64,000 nt of DNA. Origin: Rhododendron vialii. Lineage: Eukaryota; Streptophyta; Magnoliopsida; Ericales; Ericaceae. Under the pieces are notes generated by a model, which saw only the letters and a program-made list of their open reading frames with translations, searched no databases and had not been told where the DNA came from. The stretch spans positions 4,997,501-5,061,500 of the forward strand of contig NC_080568.1 of NCBI RefSeq assembly GCF_030253575.1, in the 5' to 3' direction. Made by a program: the position numbers and the translations under genes. Shown here piece by piece: positions 11,601-21,946 of this stretch; position 1 is the first letter of the stretch; every line of letters starts with the position of its first letter.

Positions 11601-11964
11601 TGTTGGGTGGAGGAGTATTGATCACACACTTATAATGTATGAAACTCACAAGAGAATTGCACAAACACACTCACATATATTGAACTCATTCAATCTGAAA
11701 ATAACATACAAAGAGGAGGAATTTCTCTCTCTGTAACTCTCTTATTCTCTTACTCCACTCACACTTTCTCTCTCAATACAACCTGTATTTTATAGAGGAA
11801 CTCATACAATTGTTCATAGCCATGCGAGGCTTCCAAGTCTTCAAGCGTGGGCTGCCAATTCCACGAATTCGGCTGAGCCTCATCCATTCCACAAAGTCCA
11901 CAAAGGCTGCCAATAATTAAGATTAAATCCACAAACCCAATCAAGCTTACTGTTTATTTCAACA
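11601..11964 (-). repeat. Copia 5' LTR with promoter
   Basis: Same sequence as the 3' LTR. A TATAAAA box on the minus strand lies at 11788-11794, about 170 bp from the element's outer end. Confidence 0.97.
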
Positions 11965-12151
11965 AGTATGACCGTATTTTGATATTTTCGTCTCACAAAA
12001 CAGTGGGTAACAATACAGTACTCTTACCGGTATTCGCCAATGGACAACCAGCATACCGACTAGTGGCGGAGCCACCCTAGGTTCACTGGGGCATGGGCTC
12101 CACTGCAATTTTTTTGGTGTTTCATTTTTAGTTTTTTTTTTTTCAATTGGT

Positions 12152-13020
12152 AGTTTAAGTTTTACTTTAATCAAATAATATTATTTTTATTTAGTTGAGC
12201 CAACTAACCAACACAATTACGTACGTGCATATCAAGTCAATAAACGAAAATTGGGTTAACATTATCTATTTTATTTAGAATCCATACTAGGTTGCACTTC
12301 AATAGTCAAAGTTGTTTTTTAACATTTTAACCTTTTAATCGTTTATTAAAAATATACTATCTCAATTAGACAATTCCTAAGTGCTTAATTAAATTATCTA
12401 GTGGTAACTTTTTATTGTAAGACCATGTTATTCGATAAAATACTTATGAAAAATGAGAATCGATTACTGTACATTTTTCTTCTGACATGTTCTACAAGAT
12501 TGTAAAAAAACTCTTATTATATGCTAGACTTATATGGAGAGTTCTCAAATATTTTAGAGATGTGAAGAAGGAAATATATTTTTTAAAATGATTCTAACAG
12601 GAGAATGTAGACTGTTAGATGAAAATAATCATAGCCGTTTATTGAGAAGGTGGATGACTATAAAAAGAAAGAATTTGAGCATTTGTGAGTATGCATTTGT
12701 ACAAACTACAAGTGATCATCTCGTCATTCATATAAAATATAGATACTTATAATTCATTCGTTCATCCTTGCTGTAACCGAAATTTTTTCTTTATAGTGCC
12801 CCTTAATGCATACTCGTTGGCCCAAAAACTCTTGTTTTCACCATCAAGGTTTGGCCATTCTTCCTAAAAACAAAACAAAGATGAAGATGAAGTACCCTCT
12901 CCCTACTATTGTAATGCCTTTTGGTTAGTAATAAAATTTGTTTTTCGTTTTTCAAAAAGAAGAGAAGAAGAAGAAGTTGATATCAGCAGATTATCACTGG
13001 GGTTAGCAGCATTAGTACAG
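12152..13020. repeat. Segmental duplication, copy B
   Basis: Direct copy of 461-1240 with small indels. A GAGCC segment of about 10 bp near 12200 is absent from copy A. It runs into the tandem duplication at 12791-13263. Confidence 0.8.
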
Positions 13021-13263
13021 GTGAGTGTTATAGTGCCCCTTAATGCATACTCATGTGCCCAAAAACTCTTGTTGTCACCATCAAGGTTTGGCCATTCTTC
13101 CTAAAACAAAACAAAGATGAAGATGAAGTACCCTCTCCCTACTATTGTAATGCCTTTTGGTTAGTAATAAAATTTGTTTTTCGTTTTTCAAAAAGAAGAG
13201 AAGAAGAAGAAGTTGATATCGGCAGATTATCATTGGAGTTAGCAGCATTAGTACAGGTGAGTG
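12791..13263. repeat. Tandem duplication, 237 bp unit
   Basis: Unit 12791-13027 is repeated at 13028-13263 with few changes. Both start TTATAGTGCCCCTTAATGCA and end CAGGTGAGTG. Copy A of the segmental duplication has a single, shorter version near 1083-1240, so this duplication arose later in copy B. Confidence 0.9.
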
Positions 13264-14110
13264 AAGAACAACCAAGTGCCCAATATCTGTGGATAAGAAA
13301 TTTTTCTTCATTCGTAAAATTGGAGTGACACGAAGTATTTATTGCCGCTTTATGTCGCGCATGAATACAAAATGTGGGCACCCACTGAAATTCGAGTCCG
13401 TACGAGTGCACTTGCCCCTCCACAGCAATTACGAGAAGATTGTGCAGATAGAAAGCTAACAGCAATTACAAGAAAATCTGGCCAAAAAAATGGCAATCTG
13501 CTCTTGAAAGCCAAAAATAAAAAACATTGTTTTAGCCACGTACTGCTTCAAATATTGTAGATCCTATTGGAAAAAATATTATAGAATATAATTTTAAATT
13601 TTCAGTGTGAATGGAAATTTATTTGTTTTAGAGTTGTATTTTTTTCATTGGTACTTGTTCACCATGAACAGAGGCGTCTTTTACGAACAAATGTGTCTCT
13701 TTCCTTGGTGACTCTACGAAAAGTCACCAGTTAGCCTAAAATATAAATTCCCACATTCATTTTTTAGTGATGGATTTTTCCTTCTATTCGAGTCTACATA
13801 TATGAGAGAGTACAAACATAAAGAAGTTCAATAGACCCATCGGTTGTAGTACTGCTTTTGTGGAAAGTTTGATCAAATAGTGCTAGGAGATAGACGTTCA
13901 TGCAAAACCGTAAGCGCCGTAGCGGGAACAAATCTGTCTTAAATACAAAGTGTTACACTCGCCTTAAGCACCAAAATTTTTGCATCGATTTTTAATTTTT
14001 GAATACACCGATTTTATTGCATTCATACTATTGGTTTTAATCACAAAAAGTGAACACATTTTTCCAACAATCAACTGTAAACTAATTTTGAAAGAAACAA
14101 ACAAAACCAA
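13264..14110. repeat. Relic related to the centre of the large palindrome
   Basis: Between about 13360 and 13565 the sequence shares ordered blocks with 44680-44850: TGTGGGCACCCA, GAGTGCACT, AGCAATTACGAGAA, GCAATCTGCTC, TGCTTCAAA. The next block, CAACTGTAAACTAATTTTGA, appears only at about 14070, so roughly 500 bp of other sequence interrupts the match (13570-14068). I see no gene in the interruption. Confidence 0.65.
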
Positions 14111-14326
14111 AAATTAGCAAGTTCATGATCACAGGAAGTTAATTCCTTTTTTTTTTCTCTGAAACAAGTACATGTAGCAAAGGAAAGAAGCAAAGGTCGG
14201 TTCATAAACAAAAAGGAACACAGGCAAGAACAATATAGACACAAAATAACACAACAGAAAATGCTATTTAACGTGGCAGATTTATTGGTTGATGAAATGG
14301 AATCCTCCTAGTAAAGTTAGCTAAGT

Positions 14327-14495
14327 GTGGGCAGCGTGCCCGGAAAAATAGTGACGGATCGATGAGCACGCGTTCTTTTGACAGATGAGCGCTTAATTCA
14401 AAGTCGCCACTGTGGGCAGCGTGCCCGGAAAAATAGGGGCGGATCGATGAGTGTGCGCTCTTTTGACAGACGAGCGCTCAATTCAGAGTCGCCTC
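14327..14495. repeat. Tandem duplication, 85 bp unit
   Basis: Two units start with GTGGGCAGCGTGCCCGG at 14327 and 14412 and share ATCGATGAG, TCTTTTGACAGA and AGAGTCGCC-like endings. The style resembles LTR-retrotransposon leader or LTR sequence, but no LTR pair was found. Confidence 0.8.
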
Positions 14496-16090
14496 TTGGG
14501 TTTGAAGGTCCGACACCCAAGGAACCGAACTTGAAACGCTCGCTGCGCTGTTTGTTTTGAAAAAGGTGAAGGCACCAGTCCTTCATAACCATATCTGGGT
14601 TCGGAAGCTAGGTTACGAGAGGGGAAGCGTTTTAAGGCACCCCTCTTGCCCAATTCGGAGATCGGTCTCTACTTAGGCATTTGAAAACATTAGCGATTCT
14701 GTTTGATTAATCAATTCTTTAGCAATTTAGGGCGGGGAACAGTTTAATGGGGATTAAAACTGTAACAGTTTGCAGGATGTGATAGATAGCATGGATGAGC
14801 AGTTAGTATAGGATGAGAACAGACTGCTGTGGGAGTTTAAATAAACTGGGAGACCCCTGTTTTGGAGTGACGTGCGCAGAAAGAAATCAGCATGCACTGA
14901 ACAAGTCACTGCATGCTATTCACTTCTGCGTGCGCAACTTCAAGACATGTGCGAGCCGATGAGCTCAAACCCACAACTCTTATTCTCAAACCCTCTGGGC
15001 TCTGGAAGGACTAGTGCATACTCAGGACAAACCAAGCAATTTATAGGCAACATAATATACAGTTCTAAGCAATGTTTAAAGGCTAAAAAGCCCTACAAAC
15101 TAACAAAACACCTCATAAACAGTGTGAGGACAAAATAACAACCTAAAGCCAAGCTACCCGTGCAAGGCCACTCACTGGTCAGAGGCAGACTATCGCGCGA
15201 TGGTCTCACTCAGGCGTGCGACGGTGCGCTCAGGCGCGCGATGCTCGCGCCCTAGCGCGCGATGGTCTAAGTCTTTTAACCAGTGTGTGGTTTACATATT
15301 TCTGGGTTCTGGGACAGGTCCAGAATAATCCTAGGGGTACTCAATAACAGCAGAAATGTAAATTAACTACAAACTAGCAATTTCTAACAAAGAAAAGTAG
15401 TAAATTGGTTTTTAACATGCTTAACAGTGATCTGTACGTAAATATGTAAATAAATACAAAGACAGCAAGACACCAATCCCCACGAGGACCGTCGCACGAG
15501 ACCTAGTATAGTCGCACGCGTGACTGGGTCCATCACGCGTTGGTTCTTACCACAACGATTTTTGAAACCTTGCCAGCTTTAGGACCACGACTGGTATTGA
15601 TTACCAGCCTTGGCCCTGCCAGCTCCCCTCAGGGATCAGAACAGAGAGCAGAACAAAGGTAAGCTATACCTTTGATTTTTGAGTTTGAATGATGTTTGAG
15701 CTTTGAGGTTACCAGCTGATAAAGGTGATGGGGACATCTTGGATCATCGCGCGATGGAGTCAGTTTGGCGCGCGATGGTCAACGGTCAAGCGTTGACTGT
15801 TGACCACCACCTGGTAGTTTGACCATCGCGCGAGGGAGTCAGTCTTGCGCGCGATGGTGCGCCCCGACGCGCGATGGTTACGCCCTGGCCCGAGTCAGTA
15901 GGGATTTTGGCTTTTTTGAAGTGGCTTAGGCTAGGTTAGATTCAAGGGCTTTGCAAACACTCAAAGCTCACCCGGGGTGTTCTTGATCCATTTCATCATT
16001 GAGGAATCAAAAATCGTAAGTAAACTAATCTGAAAGCTCAGATTGGAGTGTCTACACTAGACACTGATTTCAAGTGTTGCTACTGTTGTA
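14496..16090. repeat. GC-richer retroelement-like region with GCGCGATGG repeats
   Basis: Between 15185 and 15880 the word CGCGCGATGG or its complement recurs about ten times, clearly above chance in this AT-rich window. No open frame or LTR end is recognisable. Probably non-coding retrotransposon sequence. Confidence 0.4.
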
Positions 16091-17640
16091 TGAGGAGGTA
16101 GTCAACATCCGGCCTATAATTGAGTTCCTTGCAACAACAGCTGAATGTTTTGGGGCATACCTCCCATATATAAACAGCTGCTAATGAGTCAGAAAAGAAA
16201 ATATTAATCATGTTTTCAACTATCATGCATATGCTTGAATGTATAAGCGAACAAAGCATGTGAACAAGAATACCAAGGCAAAATTTGCGTTGCTGACCTT
16301 GGGGTTCGAGTGTGTAAGGGGATCGGACGGCGTGGATCATCGGTCACCTGTATACCTGATGGTTTTGGGTCACAGTCTGGCGGGTGGTGTCTTGTGGTGG
16401 TGGTCGGGTTGCTTGCTAGGGGTCAGGGTTGGCGGTGTGGTGTGCAGCAGCGGTGGTAATCTGCGTTGGGTAGTTTGGACAGTTTAGGCCCATTATGAGT
16501 GGGCTTTGTCCCAATGGGTATTTTTTTGATTGGCTTCTTGCAAATCTCATACTTGGATATCGGGTGGGCGTAGGATTATTTTTAGATTTAAGAATTTATT
16601 GTTCTTAGATTTAGAGATACGATATCATTTCTTTTTCTTTAATCTTTGTAATAATTTCAAGATTATAAAATTTCTTTGTCGTTTAAAAATATTAATAATA
16701 ATTCGCTTTGCTGAGAGTACATTATGAGTGCTGAATTCTCATGCATTGATCTTCGCAATTAGCAATGAAGTTATTTCGTTGTTGAAGTTGCTTCTAGGCA
16801 CACCCATGCATGACAGTGATGACACATTAGTTGCTTCTATAAATTTTTTTTTTATAGTGCTCCCATTGATACATATTTTTGATTACGCCACTCAGAACAA
16901 CTTAATTTATACATCGGTGTCGTGAGCCCAAATAAGCTCCATTCCGATCCCCTTTATATGATCAAAACGCTTTGCTCTAGTCCGAGTATGAGCAAAGCAG
17001 CAAAAGGAATAAGAAGAAAGATTCTGCAGAAGAAAATTGACTTTGGAACATTTGGTGCGTGCGAGGGGAGTGTCCACTGGACTTGGAAGAGAAATTTTCA
17101 AACCAGTGAATCAGCAACAAGTGATCAGACCAATTTGATAATGCATGAGTTGCTTTCAAGTCAATGGACCTCCTAGAATTAAAGATGGGGAAAATAATAC
17201 GAGGGTATTTACTGGAGTATTTCCTTCCTCAATTTTACCAGGTTTTCATAATTTTGAATAAATAAGATTATTTTTCTTGTAGTTGGATTGGGGTTTTTTT
17301 TTTTTTTTTTTTAATGTATGTAAGAGATTTACAAGAAATTAAGAACCAGAACAAAGGTGAAGGACGTGCAGTACATAACCAAAAGCCAATTGTCGATCCC
17401 ACGGTGTTTCTCTTTAATGACTGTCAGGATTAATAATTCTATCCTCACGACTGAGATCCCCTGTCCGAGACGTTTTGAGAAAAAAGTGTTCGGCCCATCT
17501 CAAACGTTGATTTGCGAGATTAACGGCTGAGAGGGGTGGGACAGGCGGATTGGACAGGGGATCCGGTCTCCTATCCTAGGACTAATTTGGAGGTGTATCT
17601 GCGAGTTCAAAACCAACTGCAAAATCTTAACTTGAAAAAC
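16091..17640. other. No gene recognised
   Basis: Contains a G/T-rich patch at 16330-16470, a poly-T run at 17295, and short frames without recognisable domains. I see no transposon ends. Confidence 0.4.
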
Positions 17641-19480
17641 CCCTCATCATGATCTAGTAGAGTAGCTTTCGTTTGAAACGAAATATGAACTTTTACTTTA
17701 GAAGACAAAACCTTACTAAAGGCTTGAGTAAATTTTATCTCTAACACGATACCGGTTGGGTTGCACATGGTTTTCATTCCACTAAAATTGTCTTAGTGGA
17801 GTTGATTGGGGTGATTAAAATCATCTTTCTAGTAGAAGCTTCTCTAACTCAAAAAAAAGAAAAGAAAACCATCCTTTTTTGTAATTTTTGAAGCAAACTG
17901 GTTCTGATAGAATCCAGATCTAATCTAGTTGATGTAATGTTTATTTTGATTTGGGGGGTTTTCAATTCGTGACGAATTAAATGCAGTTATCGATTGCTCA
18001 CGATCGAATAGCTCGTAAGCTCATTGAATCGAATGCTTTTTCTAAAGGGTAAACTAAAATTTCTGAACATGTAAATTAGTTTTTATTTTCGTCTCACAAA
18101 ATCTGATGGATGGCACTATATATGGATGGTTTAGTTCCCTCTGTTAATTAGCTAGCTTGTTGCTTCATGAATTAAATGCAGTGATGTTTTTAGAATTTGA
18201 AAGGCAATGTGTAATCATGCAGTGCTGCAGAATCTTGGAACTTTAATCAAGCTGATTGTTGCTTTAGCCTTTTCCATATGATGATTAACATGCACTAATT
18301 ACAAGATAATTTAAATAAATTGGTCTGAGTGCACTTTTGCCCCCGGTTTTGCAATTCTAGAATTTGCCATTAATGGCTAAGTGTGTCAACTGTCAACTTG
18401 CCAATGGGCCTCTAGTCCAGTTGGCATCTCCTGGTTCTTCCCATTTGGGAGATCTTGATTCTCTCCATTTGGGAGACCAGAGTTCGTGGACGTTTGTGAG
18501 TTCAAGGCTATGGACGTTATGGGCGTTTGTGAGTTCAATGCTATGGACATCTTCTGAACTCTTTGTGGACTAACCCCACGGATGTATGCAATATTGGAAA
18601 AAAAAATAAAAAACTGTCAACTTGCATATATTTTATTGGGGATGACTTGGATTTAGGCCCACTTGTTAATAAGACAGCCAGATGCGGTGGTTGATGGGCA
18701 ATATCTGTTGCATTTGATTGGCTTTTAGAACTTCATGGTACGAGGAAGAGTTTTTAGGGGTTGGGTGGAAAATCATGCAGCTAAAAGAAATTGGTGGGAC
18801 TGAAACCTGCCAATTGGATTAACAAATTGACAAAACCAAATGTTTGATTCTATGCATTAGAGATCCTCTGTGGTCTTTACCAATTTGTTGGTGTATGAGT
18901 GTAACACGTGATTTTCCGGCGCAGGATTATGTGAGAGTCTCTAAACAAAAGAATTTTTAAACATGATCTTACGGCTGAAAATCACTTGGTATACGGGTAC
19001 ACCGAAAAATTTGTATAAAAGGACTTGAGCTCCGTTGAGCCTATCATGGTGAGTCCAAATGCTTGTTCAAACATGCGGTAAACCTAATGGTAAAGAAATA
19101 AGGTCATGTCCATCTCCTATAAAAATAAAAACAAAAAGGGCATTATTACTAAGGTCTAAGGGGAACTATTGTAGAATTGTGAAACAAGTGCTAAACTTGC
19201 ATTAGGATAAATTTTCAAAAGCCAATATGTACCTTTCAACATCAAGGTCAAGGAAAAAAAAAAAAAAAGGTAAGAAGAACCGTAGGTGTTAATGATACGT
19301 AGGTGTTAATCTGCAATCGCAATGGAACGAAAACGAGACATGAAATGCTACGAACATGCAAAACTTGTATATTGCTGTCTCGTACTATGAACGTGCAAAC
19401 ATTATACATCGCTCGCTCACTATTATAATAGGCCACTGAGGTTAGGAGACACTTCTTCGCGGTACAACTGAGGAATGCAT
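17640..19480 (+). repeat. SOUL gene upstream region, copy U1
   Basis: The 1.9 kb upstream of the SOUL gene matches two later blocks: U2 (60124-60713 joined to 62270-62365) and U3 (62417-64000). Long stretches are almost identical, for example 18660-19557 with 63100-64000. It includes a SINE-like segment and the TATA box. The repeated unit therefore includes the promoter of the gene. Confidence 0.92.
18401..18610 (+). mobile_element. SINE-like segment (U1 copy)
   Basis: TCTAGTCCAGTTGG at 18411 resembles a Pol III A box. The matching U3 copy (62842-63045) keeps the B-box word AGTTCGAACC at 62917. This copy has lost about 10 bp there, between two GTTCG/GTCG words. Internal GTTCAAGGCTATGGAC repeats follow. 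Confidence 0.45.
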
Positions 19481-19481
19481 C

Positions 19482-19488
19482 TATAAAA
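19482..19488 (+). promoter_or_regulatory. TATA box of the SOUL gene
   Basis: TATAAAA lies 69 bp before the start codon, at a normal plant distance when a 5' leader of about 40 bp is allowed. The same box occurs at 63925-63931 in the duplicated promoter. Confidence 0.8.
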
Positions 19489-19556
19489 GGACGGAGGCTT
19501 GGAGCCTTAGAGGCAAAGTAGCTTTGTGGTTCTTGGAAAACATTCAAAAAACAACA

Positions 19557-20613
19557 ATGGAAAGGCAGCAGCCGCTGTTTTTTAGCTTTGCATGTTATTT
19601 CTATTGTTTTCTGGCGCTAGTACTGGCTCTACTACCTCTCTCTAATGCGATTGAGTCACCGCAATACACAGTAATACGATCAGAACCAGGTGTGGAGATC
19701 AGACTCTACAAAGAATCCTCATGGATGTCTGCTCTTGTCCCCGGTGGCACTTCCTTCGAGAAATCAACCAAAGACGGCTTTCACAGGTCTCCTTGCTTCT
19801 AATACCCCCGTTTCACTTCATCGTCTTTTCTATTTTTATCTGTCAACTTTCTCAGAGTGCAATGAACAAAAATTGCCTGTACTGCTCTCGTTTTATTTCT
19901 TCACAAAAATTGCCTGTACGGGAACACTCGTTTTTATTTGTTTGTTCTGCTTCTACAGGAAACCAGTTTCCAAAACTCAAAAACCTCTTCTCCATATGTA
20001 CTGAGGAATAGATAACTTTATTTTCTTCTTGGTCTATCTTTGCTTTGCTCGTGACAGGTTGTATCAATACATTCACGGTGCCAACCTCAACTCTTCTAAC
20101 CTTACAAAAACTGCTCCTGTCTTAACAAGCATCTCTACCCAATCGTCGCACGAATCCAACTACACTGTGAGGCTCTACGTGTCAGCAAAATACGGGGGAG
20201 CTCCTCCGCAGCCTAACCCCGAACTGAATTTGGTGTTGGACAAGTGGAGAAGCCATTGCGTTGCAGTTAGGACATTTTCTGGGTTTGCCAAGGATGATAA
20301 CATCAACAAAGAAATGGAAGCTCTTGTGACCGTCTTGGGAAAAATTTCAGGTGGAAAACCGGATAGTATTGAAGGCAAAGGGTCCTATTCGATTGCCCAG
20401 TACAATGCTTCGTTCCATCAGTCGGGGCGATTGAATGAAGTGTGGATGTCTCCAGTTTTGCAGCAGAAGGTTGTCCATCCTAAGGGCAGTAAACTGACGT
20501 CCATATGCCTATGTATATGCACTAGATATGGTGGTGTTATCATGTATTTCTCATTGTACTTGTTGCCGAATAAATATGGAATTTCAATTTTCATGCAACA
20601 TCAGCCAAAATAA
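19557..20613 (+). CDS. SOUL haem-binding family protein
   Basis: Two exons, 19557-19786 and 20058-20613, joined through a GT-AG intron of 271 bp; 261 residues. The join restores the family signature DGFHR-LYQYIHGANLN, then TAPVLTSI, YTVRLYVSAKYGG and GSYSIAQYNASF...RLNEVW. Residues 1-31 form a hydrophobic signal peptide (LALVLALLPLSNA), so the product should enter the secretory pathway. SOUL/HBP proteins bind haem or tetrapyrroles (family knowledge); the role of this one is unknown. About 45 residues after NEVW do not look like the family and include a hydrophobic stretch, so the true end may differ, for example by another splice. It converges on the GWD copy, 176 bp apart. A duplicate promoter at 63925 points to a second gene. 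Confidence 0.92.
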
Positions 20614-21275
20614 CGATAAAATGCTAATGAAATTGTATTTTTCTTTTGTGAAAAAATACAATAGTTACATTCATTACTGTTTTTATTTGGAAAATAGTTA
20701 CATAATCAGGAACCCTTTTGGAGTCTTTGCATAGACAACCTATATATCTAACCCTTCTCTTGTGAAAATAGTAAGAGAAAGAATGAGGATTACATCTGTG
20801 GCCTTGTCTGTACAACATAGATTTTCCCATCTCTAACCACACCTTCAATGTCTTGAGGAGATCCATACAGCTCCTCGATCGCATTTCCAGCACCAGCAAT
20901 GCTGGAGAGGAGTGATCGACGGAAGTCAGCATCCTTAATCAATTGATCCGATGAATAGTCAAGTACAACTTTCTCTTCTTCATCCATTGGTACGCTGTAG
21001 AGAAAGGGAAAAAATGAGATAATTGTAACACTTGCACGCATTGAGTTTAACCAAATCTATACCTTTGATGGGGAGGATAACGAAATTTGCAGTATTTTAT
21101 TGCACGATGTTACCTGTCATAAAGTCCTGCACCAGCATAACCTTCTAGATCTTCACCGTTGGAGTCGGATCGGAAGATGATCGATCGTCTTATAAAAAGT
21201 CCAATGGGTTTGCTCGGATATCCCAAAACCTGAATTGTTGAAGCTCATTATCAAAGACAAGTTTAGATTACCCAA

Positions 21276-21698
21276 GTGCAATTCGATGCGGCCAAGTGTA
21301 AGCAATTCGATGCGGCCAAGTGTAATTCGTAGCGGCCAAGTGCAATTCGATGCGGCCAAGTGTATTTCGTAGCGGCCAAGTGCAATTCGATGCGGCCAAG
21401 TGTATTTCGTAGCGGCCAAGTGCAATTTGATGCGGCCAAGTGTATTTCGTAGCGGCCAAGTGCAATTTGATGCGGCCAAGTGTATTTCGTAGCGGCCAAG
21501 TGCAATTTAATGCGGCCAAGTGCTATTCGATGCGGCCAAGTGTAATTCGTAGCGGCCAAGTGCAATTTGATGCGGCCAAGTGTATTTCGTAGCGGCCAAG
21601 TGCAATTTCTTGCGGCCAAGTGCTATTCGATGCGGCCAAGTGCTATTCGATGCGGCAAAGTGCAATTCGTAGCGGCCAAGTGCAATTCGATGCGGCAC
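21276..21698. repeat. 20 bp minisatellite in a GWD intron
   Basis: About 21 units of a 20 bp motif, GATGCGGCCAAGTGCAATTC, alternate with a TAGCGGCCAAGTGTATTTCG form, so a 40 bp higher-order unit is visible. It lies in the intron between exons 19 and 20 (counted in coding order). The apparent open frames through it are a by-product of the repeat. Confidence 0.97.
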
Positions 21699-21730
21699 AG
21701 GATACAAACAGTTGTTGCTACTAAATACTA

Positions 21731-21946
21731 CTCCCTCCGTCCCAAATTGTTTGTCCGGTCCGCAAAACGAGAACTCAAAAATAATACACTTCTATCAAGA
21801 AAAAATTCAAACTTTTTTCATAAATTAAAAAAACTCATCGATATCTAGTGAATTGTTGAAAAAAAATTTGATTTTTTCTTACAAAAATTGTATTATTTTC
21901 ATCTTCTCGTTTTACAGACCGGACAAACATTATGGGACGGAGAGAG
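21731..21946. mobile_element. Stowaway-type MITE
   Basis: 216 bp from CTCCCTCCGTCCCAAATTGT to GGGACGGAGAGAG, flanked by TA. Inner parts pair too (TGTCCGGTC with GACCGGACA). It lies in the same GWD intron as the minisatellite. Confidence 0.92.

Larger units (their letters stand above)
6256..11964 (-). mobile_element. Complete young Ty1/Copia retrotransposon
   Basis: 5709 bp with two 364 bp LTRs (6256-6619 and 11601-11964) that I read as identical, both TG...CA, flanked by the 5 bp duplication AGTAT (6251-6255 and 11965-11969). On the minus strand the order is LTR, primer site complementary to initiator Met tRNA, a leader of about 790 bp, an uninterrupted gag-pol frame, purine tract, LTR. Integrase precedes reverse transcriptase, which defines Copia. 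Identical LTRs and an open frame indicate very recent insertion and probable autonomy. It sits inside an older dispersed repeat. Confidence 0.98.

Noticed and set aside
16239..17176. Short frames of 60-85 codons
   Set aside because: No homology, overlapping on both strands, no supporting gene signals.
21276..21698. CRISPR-like array
   Set aside because: Units are contiguous with no unique spacers and the genome is a plant; it is a minisatellite.
21153..21707. Long minus-strand frames with repeated WPHRIALGRY-like peptides
   Set aside because: Produced by the 20 bp minisatellite in an intron; no start context or homology.
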